A DNA stretch of 29,596 bases from Priapulus caudatus (GCF_000485595.1 NW_014578172.1:57704-87299); one strand, 5' to 3'. Shown: positions 9,766 to 20,336, numbered from the stretch's first letter. Program-made: numbers and translations. The notes: generated by a model not told the origin, from the sequence alone.

Positions 9766-10320
9766 ACTCAAGTGACCCACAGGCAGCCGACGTAACCGCC
9801 TGACATAACCACCTGCACCGAATGACGTTTGCGCGGCAAGCTACGGCGTTTGCCGCGTTCAATCGAACCACCCATGCACTCCGCGCACGTGCGCGCCGCC
9901 ACAGCTCGACTGCCACCGGCTGGTGCGTTCGCAGGCCACCTCGCTAATGAACAGCAGGCGCATCTCCCAGGAGCTGCGAAGCCGTCGCGACTTGTCAGCG
10001 AAAGCTCGTCGACCAAAACCAATAGAGCCCAAGACGCTAGCTCGGGTCGGCGTGCGATGACGCGCTGGTGTTTGTCGGACGCCGCTGCGCATGCGTGGCG
10101 GCTGTAGATCGGACACGCACTTACGAGTTGCGGGAAAGCGAGACGCGAAGTCAGCAGGTCAATCTGTATAGGCACGTGGTGAGACGATACCTGCCTAGTG
10201 AGGGCGTGGAGCGCACCACACGTGTACCCGCACCACCGAATAATAACGCACGTACAAACACGCCTTTAATTAGTCTTGTCGTTTTAAGATGTTCCCCAGA
10301 GGGCGGTCATCGTTAAAGAT
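9766..10320. other. GC/CpG-rich island without an identifiable gene
   Basis: Markedly GC-rich with many CpG (GCGCACGTGCGCGCCGCC near 9886). Three mutually overlapping frames of 80-135 codons on both strands are Ala/Arg-rich and look like by-products of base composition. It could be a promoter-type CpG island or an exon in a frame I cannot choose. Confidence 0.45.
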
Positions 10321-10885
10321 AATACCGCGAAGCCAGCTTTGCGAGAATCGCTCCACGAAAAACGCGGTTCCCATCTAAATATCACCACGTTGCGTTTCAC
10401 ATGATTATGAGAGTCTTTTAGAACGAAATGCAAATGAAATGCTAATGAAATGCAAAAATATCGACCGTTTACTTGAAACACCGGGCAGTGTCTATTGTTT
10501 ACGCTTGACGGCTCATGAGAGCAGGTGCACATATTTACGGGCATTTCTTCTCCAGGTGGTTTAACAATAGAGAAAACTCTGCGTCGAAACTGCCAACATT
10601 CTCCACAAGGCGGAGGCTTTTTGGCCGCAGTGTAAAAGACCTCTATGCAAGCTACCATTTTGAGCCACAGTCAGTTTATAGATGTAACATGAAATGTTGC
10701 AGAGGTATGTTGAGATATCGTTGCACACGACAGGTTGAATGATCCGTGCGTTCCTATTATTGGTACATTTGTAGCCAGTCCGTATTATGTATCAGCGAAC
10801 AAGATAGAATAAACTAAAAGTAATTCATTGGAATGTTAATAGTTGTACTAATCGAACCACGTATAACAGGCATAACCGATAACGC
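10321..10885. other. Intergenic region, no supported gene
   Basis: Short overlapping frames on opposite strands (10284-10658 minus, 10515-10742 plus) have no recognisable motif. A small tandem (GAAATGCAAATGAAATGCTA) is present near 10427-10452. Confidence 0.5.
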
Positions 10886-10892
10886 GTTTCTC

Positions 10893-10969
10893 CCTTCTTT
10901 ATTTGCATAATATCAAGAGCGTATAAAGAAGGAAAAAGTATAAGAGCGTCTTCCTTTTTTATATGCTGT
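10893..10969. repeat. Nested hairpin, relative of the 27.7-kb hairpin
   Basis: CCTTCTTTAT (10893-10902) pairs with ATAAAGAAGG (10923-10932), and AAGGAAAAAG pairs with the following CTTCCTTTTTTA. The 20-mer atcaagagcgtataaagaag at 10912-10931 is an exact reverse complement of 27757-27776, which forms one arm of a second hairpin. This suggests a small palindromic element family. Confidence 0.7.
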
Positions 10970-11033
10970 TAATAATATAATCCGCCTCCTTTATCGGCTG
11001 TTTCACATTTACAATATTCCTGCCTCATATATA

Positions 11034-11504
11034 CAGCCTTGCCGCATAGCAAGCTTCACTAACTAAGTTATCTACTTTTCTACTTTTATTAACTTTTGTA
11101 ACTCCTCATCTGCTACTTTTTCCGCCTTCAACGATTTTCAGTTTACTTTAGCCATCTACCTAATTCACTTCTGTTACTCTACATTCTATTTCCCATCTAC
11201 TTTCTCCCATCATCTACCTCCCCTAGTCAATCCAGCGTTATATCGTCCAATTTCGATCTATTTCTTGCGTTGCTGTTTCAGGTAGTTGTAGATCGGGGGT
11301 TTGGATGGATGACGGAGGCGTCAACAAAAATGTTTTGTCAAGTTCAGCTGTCGTCTCCCATGTCACGTTGACCTTCACTGAATCGCTGCGTTAGCTCGTA
11401 CCGTGTTTTTCGATACGCACGTATATCTACGGAGTTTGAATGTGCGCGACGCAACTTGTGTGACATGCGAGCATTGTCGGTGAGCACAAACAACCGTCGA
11501 CACT
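11034..11504 (-). repeat. 3' tail of gypsy element 2, copy 1 (inverted partner at 28204-28676)
   Basis: The reverse complement of this block matches 28204-28676 along its whole length, with scattered substitutions, one in-frame 6-base indel and one 4-base indel. In element-2 direction it begins at GTGTCGACGG, runs through a short coding-looking frame to a stop near 11344, then about 310 bases of AG-rich non-coding sequence, and ends at AAGGCTG. It lies just beyond the element-2 pol remnant, so it is probably the 3' part of that element or of a relative. No LTR start is visible inside. Confidence 0.85.
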
Positions 11505-12057
11505 TGATGTGGTTCATATCTCCATATAGAATCCTCTCGTCCCTCACTGCAGCTGGGTGGCTCATCGCTACTACTTTCCTCATCTTCTTTCTCCTGAACG
11601 TCCGTTTCCTCTTCCTCTGAGTGCATCTCCATCGCTGGTCGGGCATCCTCTCCCATCCTTCCATGCCTGCTATCTGGGCAGTTCTCTTTAGGGCATTTCC
11701 CTCCTGTCTTACGTGATAACGCATCCGCATTCTGGTGATGCTGTCCCTTCCGGTGCTCAATTTCAAAGTCGTACGTATCTACTCTATCCAGTATGTTCTG
11801 TAGGTGATCAGCTAACTTGGTGGGGGCCATGCCGTCCAGAACGCTCAGCAACTGTTGTCCTTGCTGTGTCTCACTCTCCTCTACTGGTTTGAGCTCCCCC
11901 ACTTGTTGATCCTCGAATAACAAGGTAGGCTTCCCTCCTGTGTGGGAGATAACCAAGGGTACCTTCATCACATCCCTCGGAAATACCGTCTGCTCCACCC
12001 GAATCCCCTGTGTTTCCAGCTTCTTAAATTCTGGGATAGGCACTAGCCTTACATGCT
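11505..12057 (-). pseudogene. pol: Element 2 pol remnant with RT deleted
   Basis: In minus direction the frame starts in gypsy pre-RT sequence (RLVPIPEFKKLE near 12053), passes an LQNILDR stretch, and jumps directly into the end of RNase H (YDFEIEHRKG and QNADALSR, about 11780-11711). The whole RT and most of RNase H are therefore missing, with a junction near 11780. Downstream is a Glu/Ser-rich linker and then the tail repeat. The frame is shifted relative to the upstream protease. Dead element; the domain order is standard for gypsy. Confidence 0.85.
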
Positions 12058-12498
12058 TTCCTTTGGATATTTTATTGTCAGCATAAGTCTATCCAGGAAT
12101 TCTGTATTTTTCCCTGACCTCAGCATCGTCGTTTCATCCACGTATACTGGTCTACCATTCTCTCCACCTGTCCAAAATCTTTGAATCTCTCTCCCATCGA
12201 GTGATAGCATTCCTGTAGCAATGTTCAGGATTGCATTGTTTGGGACGAGAAAGTCGAGTCCCAAAACCCCATCCAAATCCTCTAATTCTGCAATAACCAT
12301 TGTTTTCTTATCGTAGGTATGCTGGGCGATTTCTAGACGGACAGCAGTCTCTCCAGGACTATCCATTGCTTCGCCGTTCGCCCTCTTCAAATTTCTCTTT
12401 CTTGTTATCAGCTTTAGCCCGGTACTTGCTTTGATGTCGTTGAACCTGTTTTCATTTATCAGCGTTGTACTTGATCCGCTGTCTACTAAAAATTGCAT
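12049..12498 (-). pseudogene. Element 2 retroviral-type aspartic protease
   Basis: The frame begins next to a TGA (12502-12504) with FLVDSGSSTTLI, which holds the D-S-G catalytic triad motif of retropepsins at residues 6-8. About 70 residues later GVLGLDFL matches the second conserved hydrophobic-G-x-D motif of gypsy proteases. As a dimeric enzyme it would process Gag-Pol. Length (about 150 codons) fits. The frame then slips relative to the pre-RT region near 12055, so it is a fragment of a broken polyprotein. Confidence 0.88.
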
Positions 12499-12504
12499 GT
12501 TTCA

Positions 12505-12927
12505 TTCCTCTACTTTCACAGGTATCACCCATGTGGGATGACATTGCAGTGGTGCTACTGAGATAGTGGGTATCTGTGTGGCTTCAGCCTTGCCTGAACT
12601 ATTTTCTCTATTTATTGGTATTTTAATCCCTACGTGTTTTCCTGTATCATCGCCTTCTTCTATCTTGCCCTTCTGAGAGAGTGTGAAATCAGTAGATCGT
12701 GGTGCAGCTCCCTCAGTCGGCTTACTATGGACCAGGCTACCGACTCTATTCCTAGCCCATCCTAGTTTAACGGTTGCTGACTCATCTCGGCAACTCCTGT
12801 CCGTGGTGCGCGATTATCTAAATATTGCCACATTGCAATCTTTGTGGGCAACCTCTCTGCATGTGTCCCTTTCTACTGCAATAATAACACTCTATTTCAG
12901 CTATTCCTGTCCTATTCTGCGGAGGCC
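12505..12927 (-). pseudogene. Element 2 gag C-terminus with CCHC zinc knuckle
   Basis: On the minus strand 12889-12848 encodes CYYCSRKGHMQRGC, a C-x2-C-x4-H-x4-C nucleic-acid-binding knuckle typical of Gag nucleocapsid. It is in a different frame from the upstream gag core, so a frameshift lies around 12900-12930. The remainder up to the protease is a degraded linker with stops. Nucleocapsid role follows from family knowledge. Confidence 0.82.
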
Positions 12928-14088
12928 TTACCATTCTGCTGAATGATGCATTCTGCATACTTTCTCCCGACATTTGACCTCTGCTTCCAGCCCTAGCTGT
13001 ATTTTAGTGCAGTGACCTGCCATGTCCTTCCTGATCTTAACCATTTCCTGCCTCAGGCTTCTCATCCCTTCTTGCATCTCTTTCCATCGACTCGACACTG
13101 GATCCACTGGTTTCATCACAGCTCGTACATAAGTGCCTCCACCTGGTGGCGATTTTCTACGATGTACTGTCTCTCTTGTAACTGCCTCATACTGTGCTAC
13201 CCGAGTTATAGCCCCGCCTAGTGTTTTTGGTCTTTGCAAGAGTGAATATCGTTGTATTTCTACCTCTCCTAGTCCTTCCATGTATTTATCGATCAGGATC
13301 TGCTCCGTCTAAAAACCTATCATGCCAGTGTATGCCTGAGCGAATAACTGCCGCATGACAGCGCCGTATTCCTAGGGCGTCTCTCCAAATTTCCTGTTCC
13401 TACGACGTAGCTCACTCCGATAGACGGGGATTCGCTCTACTGGATCGAATTTGCGTTGCAAACAGGCAACAATCTTGTCGTAGTTGGCACGCTGTGATCG
13501 TGGCATCTCTATCATCACCTCTAGAACTTCACCCTCCAAGCATAATCCCAATTGAATTCCCCATGCATTCTCTGGCCATTGATTATAGCTTGCCGTCATC
13601 TCGAATTTTATTAGGAAGTGCTTTAAGGCAGTTTCATCTCTCTTCCTAAAGTTTGGAGGTTTTCGTTCCTTTACATGTGTACCACGCCACGGACTTCTCT
13701 CACGTGCTATTGGCCGGTCCTGCATCACCTCCCTCCTTGTGTACGGCATTTGCCCAACCGTAGCCGTATCTCTTTCAGGTGCCTGTAAAATATATTTCTC
13801 TTCCTCAGGTGAGAAATCGGAATTTACGCTGCCATTTTCTGCTTTCTGACTGCCGCTGCCCTGTCTTATCGGACTTCCCCAGTTTCTCTGTAAGCTTTCC
13901 TGGCTTGTTCCAGCGTAGGGTAGGGGTGCGTGGTTTCTCTGTCCCCTTTCCTGCCATTCTCTCCACCCGTCCGGCAATCTCCGCTCTGATTCTGCTATCT
14001 TCTTTCTATAATCCTTGGCCGCCTCCTGAGATATCTTCCTATTCTTAGAAGACTCCTCCTGTGTGGATACGCCATCGTTACTGGCCAT
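12928..14088 (-). pseudogene. gag: Element 2 gag core
   Basis: From ATG at 14088 a single frame runs to 12928, interrupted by TAG at 13372-13374 and a second TAG near 13310. The N-terminal 140 residues are charged and disordered. The core (ALKHFLIKFEMTASYNQWPE near 13615, then WGIQLGLCLEGEVLEVM, VYRSELRRR) matches the retrotransposon Gag capsid pattern seen in many invertebrate gypsy elements. A coiled-coil-like Met/Lys/Arg stretch follows. A different frame from 14267 (MSSFIKIIRDF) could be the original N-terminus joined by a frameshift near 14095. Non-functional because of the two stops. Confidence 0.88.
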
Positions 14089-14319
14089 CGGTACCTGTCC
14101 CTTCTAAAAATAATGGACTCGCCCACACTTTCCCTCTCGTTTAGCTGGTGTGGCGATGAGTCATCAGCCTCCGCTGTCTGCTGCCTGCCAGCGTTGCATT
14201 CCCCATCGTCCCATCGGTTCTCCGTGGGCGTCAGAAAGTCCCGTATTATCTTTATAAAACTCGACATGTTTTTACCCTCGCTCACTATCCGTCTATAACA
14301 CTGGTACAACTGCTATTGT

Positions 14320-14393
14320 TACTCCTTCATGCGAACATCCCGGACGATGCGAACAATCCCGGCACGATGCGAACGATCCCGGACGAGCCCCCA
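14320..14393 (-). promoter_or_regulatory. tRNA-Pro-type primer binding site plus three-fold repeat of its 3' half
   Basis: Minus-strand TGGGGGCTCGTCCGGGAT at 14393-14376 is an 18-base complement of the animal tRNA-Pro 3' end, the same primer site classically used by gammaretroviruses. It begins with the TGG that pairs with CCA. Immediately downstream, CGTCCGGGAT-GTTCGCAT-type units recur (near 14387, 14366 and 14346), forming a short ~20-base tandem array. Position between LTR and gag is as expected for a PBS. Confidence 0.9.
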
Positions 14394-15776
14394 TTTTACC
14401 TGGAGTGTTTTACCTGTTATATAGTTAACGCGTGTCCTAGTTGTTTGGATTCAGTGTTCGCTCCTGCCGTTATATTAGGCAGGACGGTGATGCCCGTAGC
14501 AAATAACAGGTAGTACCAGTGGAACAGAACACAGTTAGATTCGGTTGACTGTACGGTTATAGTTTTATTGCTTCTGTGGCGGTGGCACCGGTCACCACGG
14601 TTCCCAGCTAGGTAATTGTGAGGTAGCTCATTGGGAACCACGGGCAGGGTATGGGTTAATGTTTCGTATTTGTGATTGTATAATTATTTGTGATGTCTGG
14701 TGTCTATTAGTGTGCGTTTTCGTGGTGTTTTGCCTGCATGCTCACCAATTGTTGTTGTGGATAGTCGAGTGCCTACATGGGGGCAGCCATGTTGGGTTGG
14801 TTAGCCACCTCCTCTAGTGGCGGAGAGTAACGCGGGAGAAATAGACAGCTGACTCGGTGTGTGAGGCGGGAATGACATGGTTGTGTTTTGTCCCGGGAGT
14901 TGGCTGAAGTAACAGTGGAGTTCGTGTCGGGCGTTTAGAGAGCGTAGCTCGAGTCGTACGTCTCGGGCTTCTAGAGAGATAACACTCGAGTTCGTGGCGG
15001 GAGTCGAGTGAGGTAGGCCCCGCAGCATGTAGCTAGTTCACTCTGTATGATCATAGAGTGGAGAGGCCAGTCGAGTTGTGTGCAGAGACTGGAGAGTATG
15101 GTGACGACAGCTAGCGTACGTGTACTGGTACAGTACCATACGGTTCACCAGTGTTCGACGTGGGCTTGTGGGTGAGACCCGCAGAGAGTCGGCCACAGTT
15201 AAGAGCTACGGTTGGTGAGTAGGCAGTTTGTATTGTCCTGTTGAATGTTGTTGTGGGGCGAGTAAATAATACAGTGAGTAGAGTATTAAATGGACTCCTG
15301 AAATAGTAGAGAGAGGGGAGTGCCGACGCTTCACGTGCAGGATAGAAACTGGCCTATGCTCATAATGCTGTGAGCAGCCGTGCAGTAGAGAGCCTGCCGG
15401 TTATTTAGCCCTTTGTCTGGCTACGCCTATATCTGTATAGCCTTTGTTTATACACCGGGTTGACATTTATTATAAGACGTAACGTAAGGCCAGCAGAGCG
15501 GGGTGGGGTGCCCCGTTGTCACGTTTGTGGTGTGGCATTGTTGACTAACCACGCTATCGCACCGGAGCCGGAACGAACGCCGGGTTGGGTACTACGGAGT
15601 GAGCGCAGTAGCACTGAGGCACTCTGGTGGCTAGCGGAGTCCGGGTGGCAACGATACGGCCATGTCAACGCATCCGGACATACTACGTGAGTGTTCTTAC
15701 CTAAGGTTATTGCTAGTCACTACGTGTCGACTGGTGGCGCCCTCGGGTGTCGCGGAAAGACACCAAAATCGCTACA
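14394..15776 (-). repeat. 5' LTR of gypsy element 2
   Basis: In minus direction it starts TGTAGCGATTTTGGTGTC at 15776 and reaches the PBS at 14393. The exact 3' end (a CA within about 30 bases of the PBS) is uncertain. A TATAAA lies at 15452-15447 and an AATAAA polyadenylation signal at 14569-14564, so the order U3-R-U5 holds with an unusually long R. No 3' LTR partner is present in the window, so the element is 3'-truncated or rearranged. The upstream boundary falls exactly where homology of the flanking inverted repeat stops, which supports the LTR start. Confidence 0.8.
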
Positions 15777-15777
15777 C

Positions 15778-16802
15778 TTCCTACTAGTTTACAAATAATT
15801 CCCCTGCATTCGTATATGCAGCGGATCCTTAACCACTAGACTACGATTAAAGTATTAACGCGTCGCCGGTTTCGTCTTCCTCTCTCACGTTCGTCCTCGC
15901 TTCGCGTAGACCTAGGTAGCCTCTACGGGTGTCTCCTCGTAGTCGCTCCTGGCTCTCCTAACTAAAATCCCGTTCTTCTCCACCTGTAGTAAAAGATCCC
16001 GGCTGAGCTCTCATTTTCCCTGTAGTCTTCTTTCCTTCCTGAAAACCCGTGCTTCTCGTCCCTCTGTTATCTCTCTCTCGAGACCTAAATGCTTTCTCCC
16101 TCTTTCTTCTTCTTCTTCTTCTTCCTCCTACCTAGACCTAAAAAATAACGCTCTCTTCTTCTCCTTCTTTCTCTTCTTCTTCCTACCTAAACCTAACCTG
16201 AAAAATAACGCTCTTGCTCTGCGATTCGGCGCGCCTTATATACCTAGCTGGCCCCGGCCCCTCCGTGCGTTGTTTAGCACGCGTTGGCAAAACACACTCA
16301 GATTTCGTTTGCTGGTGCAATCGCTTTCACCATAGATATATACAACTATGCTTTCACCTGCTGACGCAACACGTGGCTGGTACGATGATTGCATCAGCTT
16401 ATGCAACTAGTTTCGAAGTAAATATTCCTCTCTTCGACAACTTAGACTATTCATTCTATTCAAATCTCCTCATATATTATGCTGACCACTAGTACATAAC
16501 CGCGTTGATTATTATATTCTATTTATCGCGTTATTGCTTTTCGCGTAAACACTCCTTGTTTTCCCCGACCATAGTAGTAGTAGGGCGCGTTTGTTTGGTC
16601 GGATCCACGGATCTCGATCCGATGGATTCGCTGATCTGCCTGTTTGTTTGGTCAAATCCTTGATCTCGATCCACCAAACCCGACGCTGCCAGCGTCTATT
16701 TTTTTCGTACCGCAAATGCGTAAACGTCCTACACGGGTTCCTCTGATTGGCTGCTTTGATTTGCTTTGACGCAACAAACCTTCAAAAACAGAGAACAAAC
16801 GC
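15778..16802. repeat. Left arm of large inverted repeat
   Basis: The reverse complement matches 17945-18055 (inner part, from 16802 down to about 16690) and 18826-19605 (outer part, from about 16585 down to 15778). Landmarks shared with the right arm are GGTTTGTTGCGTCAAAGC, TATGGTCGGGGAAAACAAGG, TATAAGGCGCGCCGAATCG, GAGCGTTATTTTTCAGG repeats with GAA runs, and ACGAAACCGGCGACGCGTT. The outer end is cut by the element-2 LTR. A ~100-base insert (16589-16690) with no counterpart in the right arm carries two 31-32 bp copies of a GTTTGTTTGGTC...CTCGATCC motif. Confidence 0.88.
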
Positions 16803-17944
16803 CCATTTGTAAATATTTGTTTTAGTCCATATCAGTAGATAAGTAAGTTTTCTGATGTATTTTCTATAAAAAACACACATTTTACTCATTAATATAAAAT
16901 ACAATATCATTATAATTACGCTTCTTTGTGTTACTGTGTTATTTTCATCTTAATCTCAAGTTATGAGAGGGTTTGGGCTTTCGTAACACTTACTACATAC
17001 TACACACTTACTACATACGTACGTATACGTACTCGTACTATAGAGTAGCCCTTCGCTCTGTCGCAGGAGTAAGATAGATACAATAATGTAACCAACAACA
17101 ATGTAACCCTATTCAATATGTGATGTAATTAACTGATCATTATTTTCTTACCTTCTTCATTAATTCAATGAAACAAATTCATTATGTTGGTGACATATTA
17201 TAGCCTTCAAAACTATATGCATACTTTTCATACAAAATTATTTCATCCAACTGATGTAATGTAGACCAATGTACATGTACGGAGTGTTTTTACTTGTTAG
17301 GAGTACATTGGGAGTAGAACATTCCTGTTAATATCATCAAATCTCCAAAGAAATACTGAAGTTCACAAAACACTAACACATATATACATATGTGGGAATG
17401 TATTAAAATTATAGCAGTAGGCGTCATTGTCCATTGACCAACGACGGCAATTTGTCACATTTCGATAATTTCAAATCACATACCTATTCAGTACCACGTA
17501 GGCTACTGAGGTGAATTCTTCCCACATTATTTATAACGGCTTAGTCGTATAACTTAGTGCAAATTAATATGAATAACAAGTTACAACTAAGACTGTTACA
17601 CATTCAGTTGGTAATCAAACAAAATGGGATTCTTGAAGGAAGATTTTATTTCTTACTTACTTATACTTATAGTCTTTAAACATTAACTGCAAAAAGAAAG
17701 AAAGATCAGCAGGGATCATCACACCTTCACATTCAGTCGTCGGAGACATGGTAACCGTAGTCGAACTCATAGTCATACTAGTACTTTCAGAAGTACTAGT
17801 ACTTCTAGTACTTCTAGTACTTAGTAGTTCTAGTAGTTCTAGTAGGCCTACTAGTACTAGTACTTTTACTAGTACTTTCATATACTAGTACTTTAGTAAG
17901 TTCAGTATTATCAAAGTATAAAGCTGTGAAATGAATAAGTGCGA
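16803..17944. other. Central spacer of the inverted repeat
   Basis: AT-rich, no supported gene. 17755-17900 is a dense run of CTAGTA/CTTCTAGTA units (ACTAGTACTTCTAGTACTTC and similar), itself partly palindromic. TACGTACGTATACGTAC occurs near 17016-17032. No transposase-like reading frame is seen. Confidence 0.6.
17755..17905. repeat. CTAGTA-type short tandem repeat
   Basis: Repeated ACTAGTACTT and TTCTAGTA units; open frames across it are low complexity (Ser/Thr/Arg on the minus strand) and not genes. Confidence 0.88.
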
Positions 17945-18055
17945 GTGCGTTTGTTCTCTTGTTTTGAAGGTTTGTTGCGTCAAAGCAAATCAAAGCAGCC
18001 AATCAGAGGAACCCGTGTAGAACGTTTACGCATTTACGGTACGGAAAAAATAGAT
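17945..18055. repeat. Right arm of large inverted repeat, inner part
   Basis: Near-identical reverse complement of 16690-16802, including GCAAATCAAAGCAGCCAATC and CGTTTACGCATTTACGGTAC. Homology stops at the AAAAAATAGA stretch, where the right side holds a 770-base insert and the left side a ~100-base one. Confidence 0.88.
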
Positions 18056-18208
18056 GCACCCTGCGAGGGCGGGCGCCTGCGTAAACGTGGGAACCAATAG
18101 AGAAAGGGATTAGAAAAATAGCTGTTGATGCGTGCATGATGACCCCTGAAATAATTAATTTGAGCAAAAGGTTAAAACCTCGTTCAGATAGGTTTAGACT
18201 TTAGGATA

Positions 18209-18240
18209 CGGGTTAGGGTTACGATTAGGGTTAGGGTTAT
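18209..18240 (+). repeat. Short TTAGGG-like telomeric patch
   Basis: GGGTTAGGGTTACGATTAGG followed by GTTAGGGTTATG: about four TTAGGG-type units. A second small occurrence besides the tract near 8.7-9.1 kb. Confidence 0.75.
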
Positions 18241-18318
18241 GAGTTAAGAATAAAGCTAATGTTCGGTTTAGAGCGAGATGAAACTATAAGTATCTCTTAT
18301 AAGTGAATCGACACCGTT

Positions 18319-18402
18319 TGCCTCAGTGGCTCATTGGTAGCGTGTACGTTTTGCACCTGTAAGGAACCGTGTTTGAGTCTCTTAGATTTTATTTTTTTTC
18401 TC
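18319..18402 (+). tRNA. tRNA-like pseudogene or tRNA-derived SINE head
   Basis: An A-box-like TGGCTCATTGG (18327-18337) and a B-box-like GTTTGAGTCT (18371-18380) are about 40 bases apart, as in a tRNA. Between them GTGT...GCAC can form a 4-bp anticodon stem with loop ACGTTTT, giving a nominal GTT anticodon. The acceptor stem does not pair well. A run of eight T (near 18392-18400) could terminate RNA polymerase III. Most likely a decayed tRNA or SINE head, not a working tRNA gene. Confidence 0.55.
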
Positions 18403-18500
18403 TGCTTTCTGTATTTCTTTGTATTGTTTTTGTTCAATATGTGATTATAAACAACTTTATCTTTCTTATGCAAATTCTTTAATTCGTGAAATGTTAAGCC

Positions 18501-18609
18501 GGGCGCACACGTGGCGATTTTTATCGACAGTACCGGCAATTTTTATTGACAGTACCGGCGATTTTTATCGACAGCACTGTCGATAAATATCGCCACGTGT
18601 GCGCCACCC
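18501..18609. mobile_element. Hairpin MITE-like element with ~29-bp terminal inverted repeats
   Basis: GGCGCACACGTGGCGATTTT (18502 on) pairs with its near-perfect reverse complement ending ...ATCGCCACGTGTGCGCC at 18605. The short interior is three ~22-bp units of (C/A)(G/A)ATTTTTAT(C/T)GACAGTACCGG. The flanks are TTAAGCC and ACCCGGC. Non-autonomous palindromic element, or a stable RNA hairpin if transcribed. Confidence 0.85.
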
Positions 18610-18825
18610 GGCAACAATGCAACCATCTGTCAGCGACATACCACTGTATTGTGGAGATTTCGGGGGGGTGTAACTCACAGCTAGGGCAGTAGACTAGATC
18701 AGGATGGATAGATTGAACTCACAGTATAGAGGGAATAACCATATATATATAGACTAAAGGCAGGATAAATTGTAGACAACATGTAAATATCAACACATGG
18801 GCGCGGCCATCTTGGATCAGGCTAT

Positions 18826-19605
18826 CATTGCTACTGCTATGGTCGGGGAAAACAAGGAGTGAATACGCGGAAAGCGGTAACGCAAGATAAATATAATATA
18901 ATAATCAATGCGGTTTATATACTATTAATCAGCATAATATACGAGGAGATTTGGATAGAATGAATAGTCTAAGTTGTCGAAGAGAGGAATATTTACTTAG
19001 AAACGAGTTGCATAAGATGATGCAATCACCGTACCAGCCACGGGTTGCGTCAGCTTAGTGAAAGCGATTGCACCAGCGAACGAAATCTGCGTGCTAGCTA
19101 TATATAAGGCGCGCCGAATCGCAGAGCAGGAGCGTTATTTTTCAGGGCTAGGTTTAGGAAGAAGAAGAAGGAGAAGAGGAAGCAGAGGACGAAGAGAAAG
19201 AGGAAGAGAGTGTTATTTTTCAGGTTAGGTTCAGCTAGGAAGAAGAAGAGGAAGAAGGAGAAGAAGAGAGCGTTATTTTTCAGGTACAGGTAGAGAAAGA
19301 AGAAAAAAGAAGAGGAAGAAGGAGAAGAAGAGAGCGAGGGAGCCCGGAGCGTTGTAGGCGAGAGAATAGTAGAGCAGTTTTCGGTAGGCTGAAACGAGAC
19401 GGACGGGAGTTCCGGTTTAGGTAGATTCGCAGTGGCGACTTACGAGGGAGACCGTTTGGACACTGCGCTAGGTTCCAACGCGAGAGAGGAGAGCGTGGAG
19501 GAAGAAGACGAAACCGGCGACGCGTTTTACTTCTTCATACTGGAGGATCTAGTGGTGATAGGATCGCTGGATATACGAATGGCAGGGGAATTATTTGTGA
19601 CTAGT
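18826..19605. repeat. Right arm of large inverted repeat, outer part
   Basis: Reverse-complement partner of 15778-16585. It contains a TATA-like TATATAAGG (19101-19109) just before GCGCGCC, then three copies of a GAGCGTTATTTTTCAGG-plus-GAAGAAGAA unit of about 65 bases (left arm has two). The end of the homology is CTAGTAGGAA at about 19605. An open frame from about 19432 to 19701 (acidic EESVEEEDETGD) begins without ATG and continues past the arm. I treat it as unproven. Confidence 0.88.
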
Positions 19606-20336
19606 AGGAACTCAATCAGGCTATATACCGTACAGTTAACCGCATTGCTACCGTTCTGTTTCAGGGGTGCGGCTGTGCTAACATGTTATCGCCATAGCTG
19701 ACATCCCGGTGCCTAATATACCGGGTGCAGGAGGAACTGGATCAAACACTAAGGACACCGTTAAGCTATATACGCGGTGTACGTAGTCGGCTACTATTAG
19801 GGCCGACTACAGGGTATGAACTGTAGTGATTCTGTTCAGACAACCAGCGGGCGCTGCCGATAATATTTGATCTCGCTCGCGCTCGTTAATTACATTTGCA
19901 TACCATAGAGTCGACGAGGTACCAAAAGTAAACCAATAGGGCTGGACATGGACATACAAGACGGCAGCGCGCTAGCACCCAAATCCAACAAACGCACGCC
20001 AAAACCCAAGGAGCTTTTATTATACGCTCGGATAATGTTTCCCGACGAATGACCACCTGCGCGTATGTGAAAGTGCTTGATAGGTATACAAGATGGCTGC
20101 GCATGGACGTGCGCGTTTTCTATGTGCTGTCTTATTTTTATCCTCGATTCTTTTATCACATATGGTTATTCCATCTATACTGTGAGTTGCAATCCTGGGG
20201 TGAGCCTAGACGAAGGTTCGATAGACATGAAGGTCCGATTCGAACGAATATTGAAAAGGAACGGCACTAGACCGAAAGTCGCAATAGACAAAGCTTTCAT
20301 AATCATAAGTGAATAATTACTTAATTTGTGACAAAC
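19606..20336. other. Region right of the palindrome, no supported gene
   Basis: Short frames on both strands only. TGTAGTGATTCTGTTCAGAC at 19822 followed by GGGCGCTGCC resembles the start of the element-2 LTR in plus orientation, so a related LTR might begin here. The end is not visible. Confidence 0.4.

Noticed and set aside
14286-14308. CGTCTATAACACTGGTACAAC similar to 6031-6051
   Set aside because: Only about 21 bases with one mismatch and no extension on either side; in the element-2 leader at one site and unrelated sequence at the other, so probably chance.
15832-15850. tRNA-like A-box (TAGTCTAGTGG, minus strand) in the left arm
   Set aside because: No B-box at the right distance, and the right arm lacks the same string, so no tRNA or SINE is called.
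19432-19701. 89-codon frame starting in the right arm
   Set aside because: No ATG, acidic low-complexity start, and the left arm does not preserve the frame.
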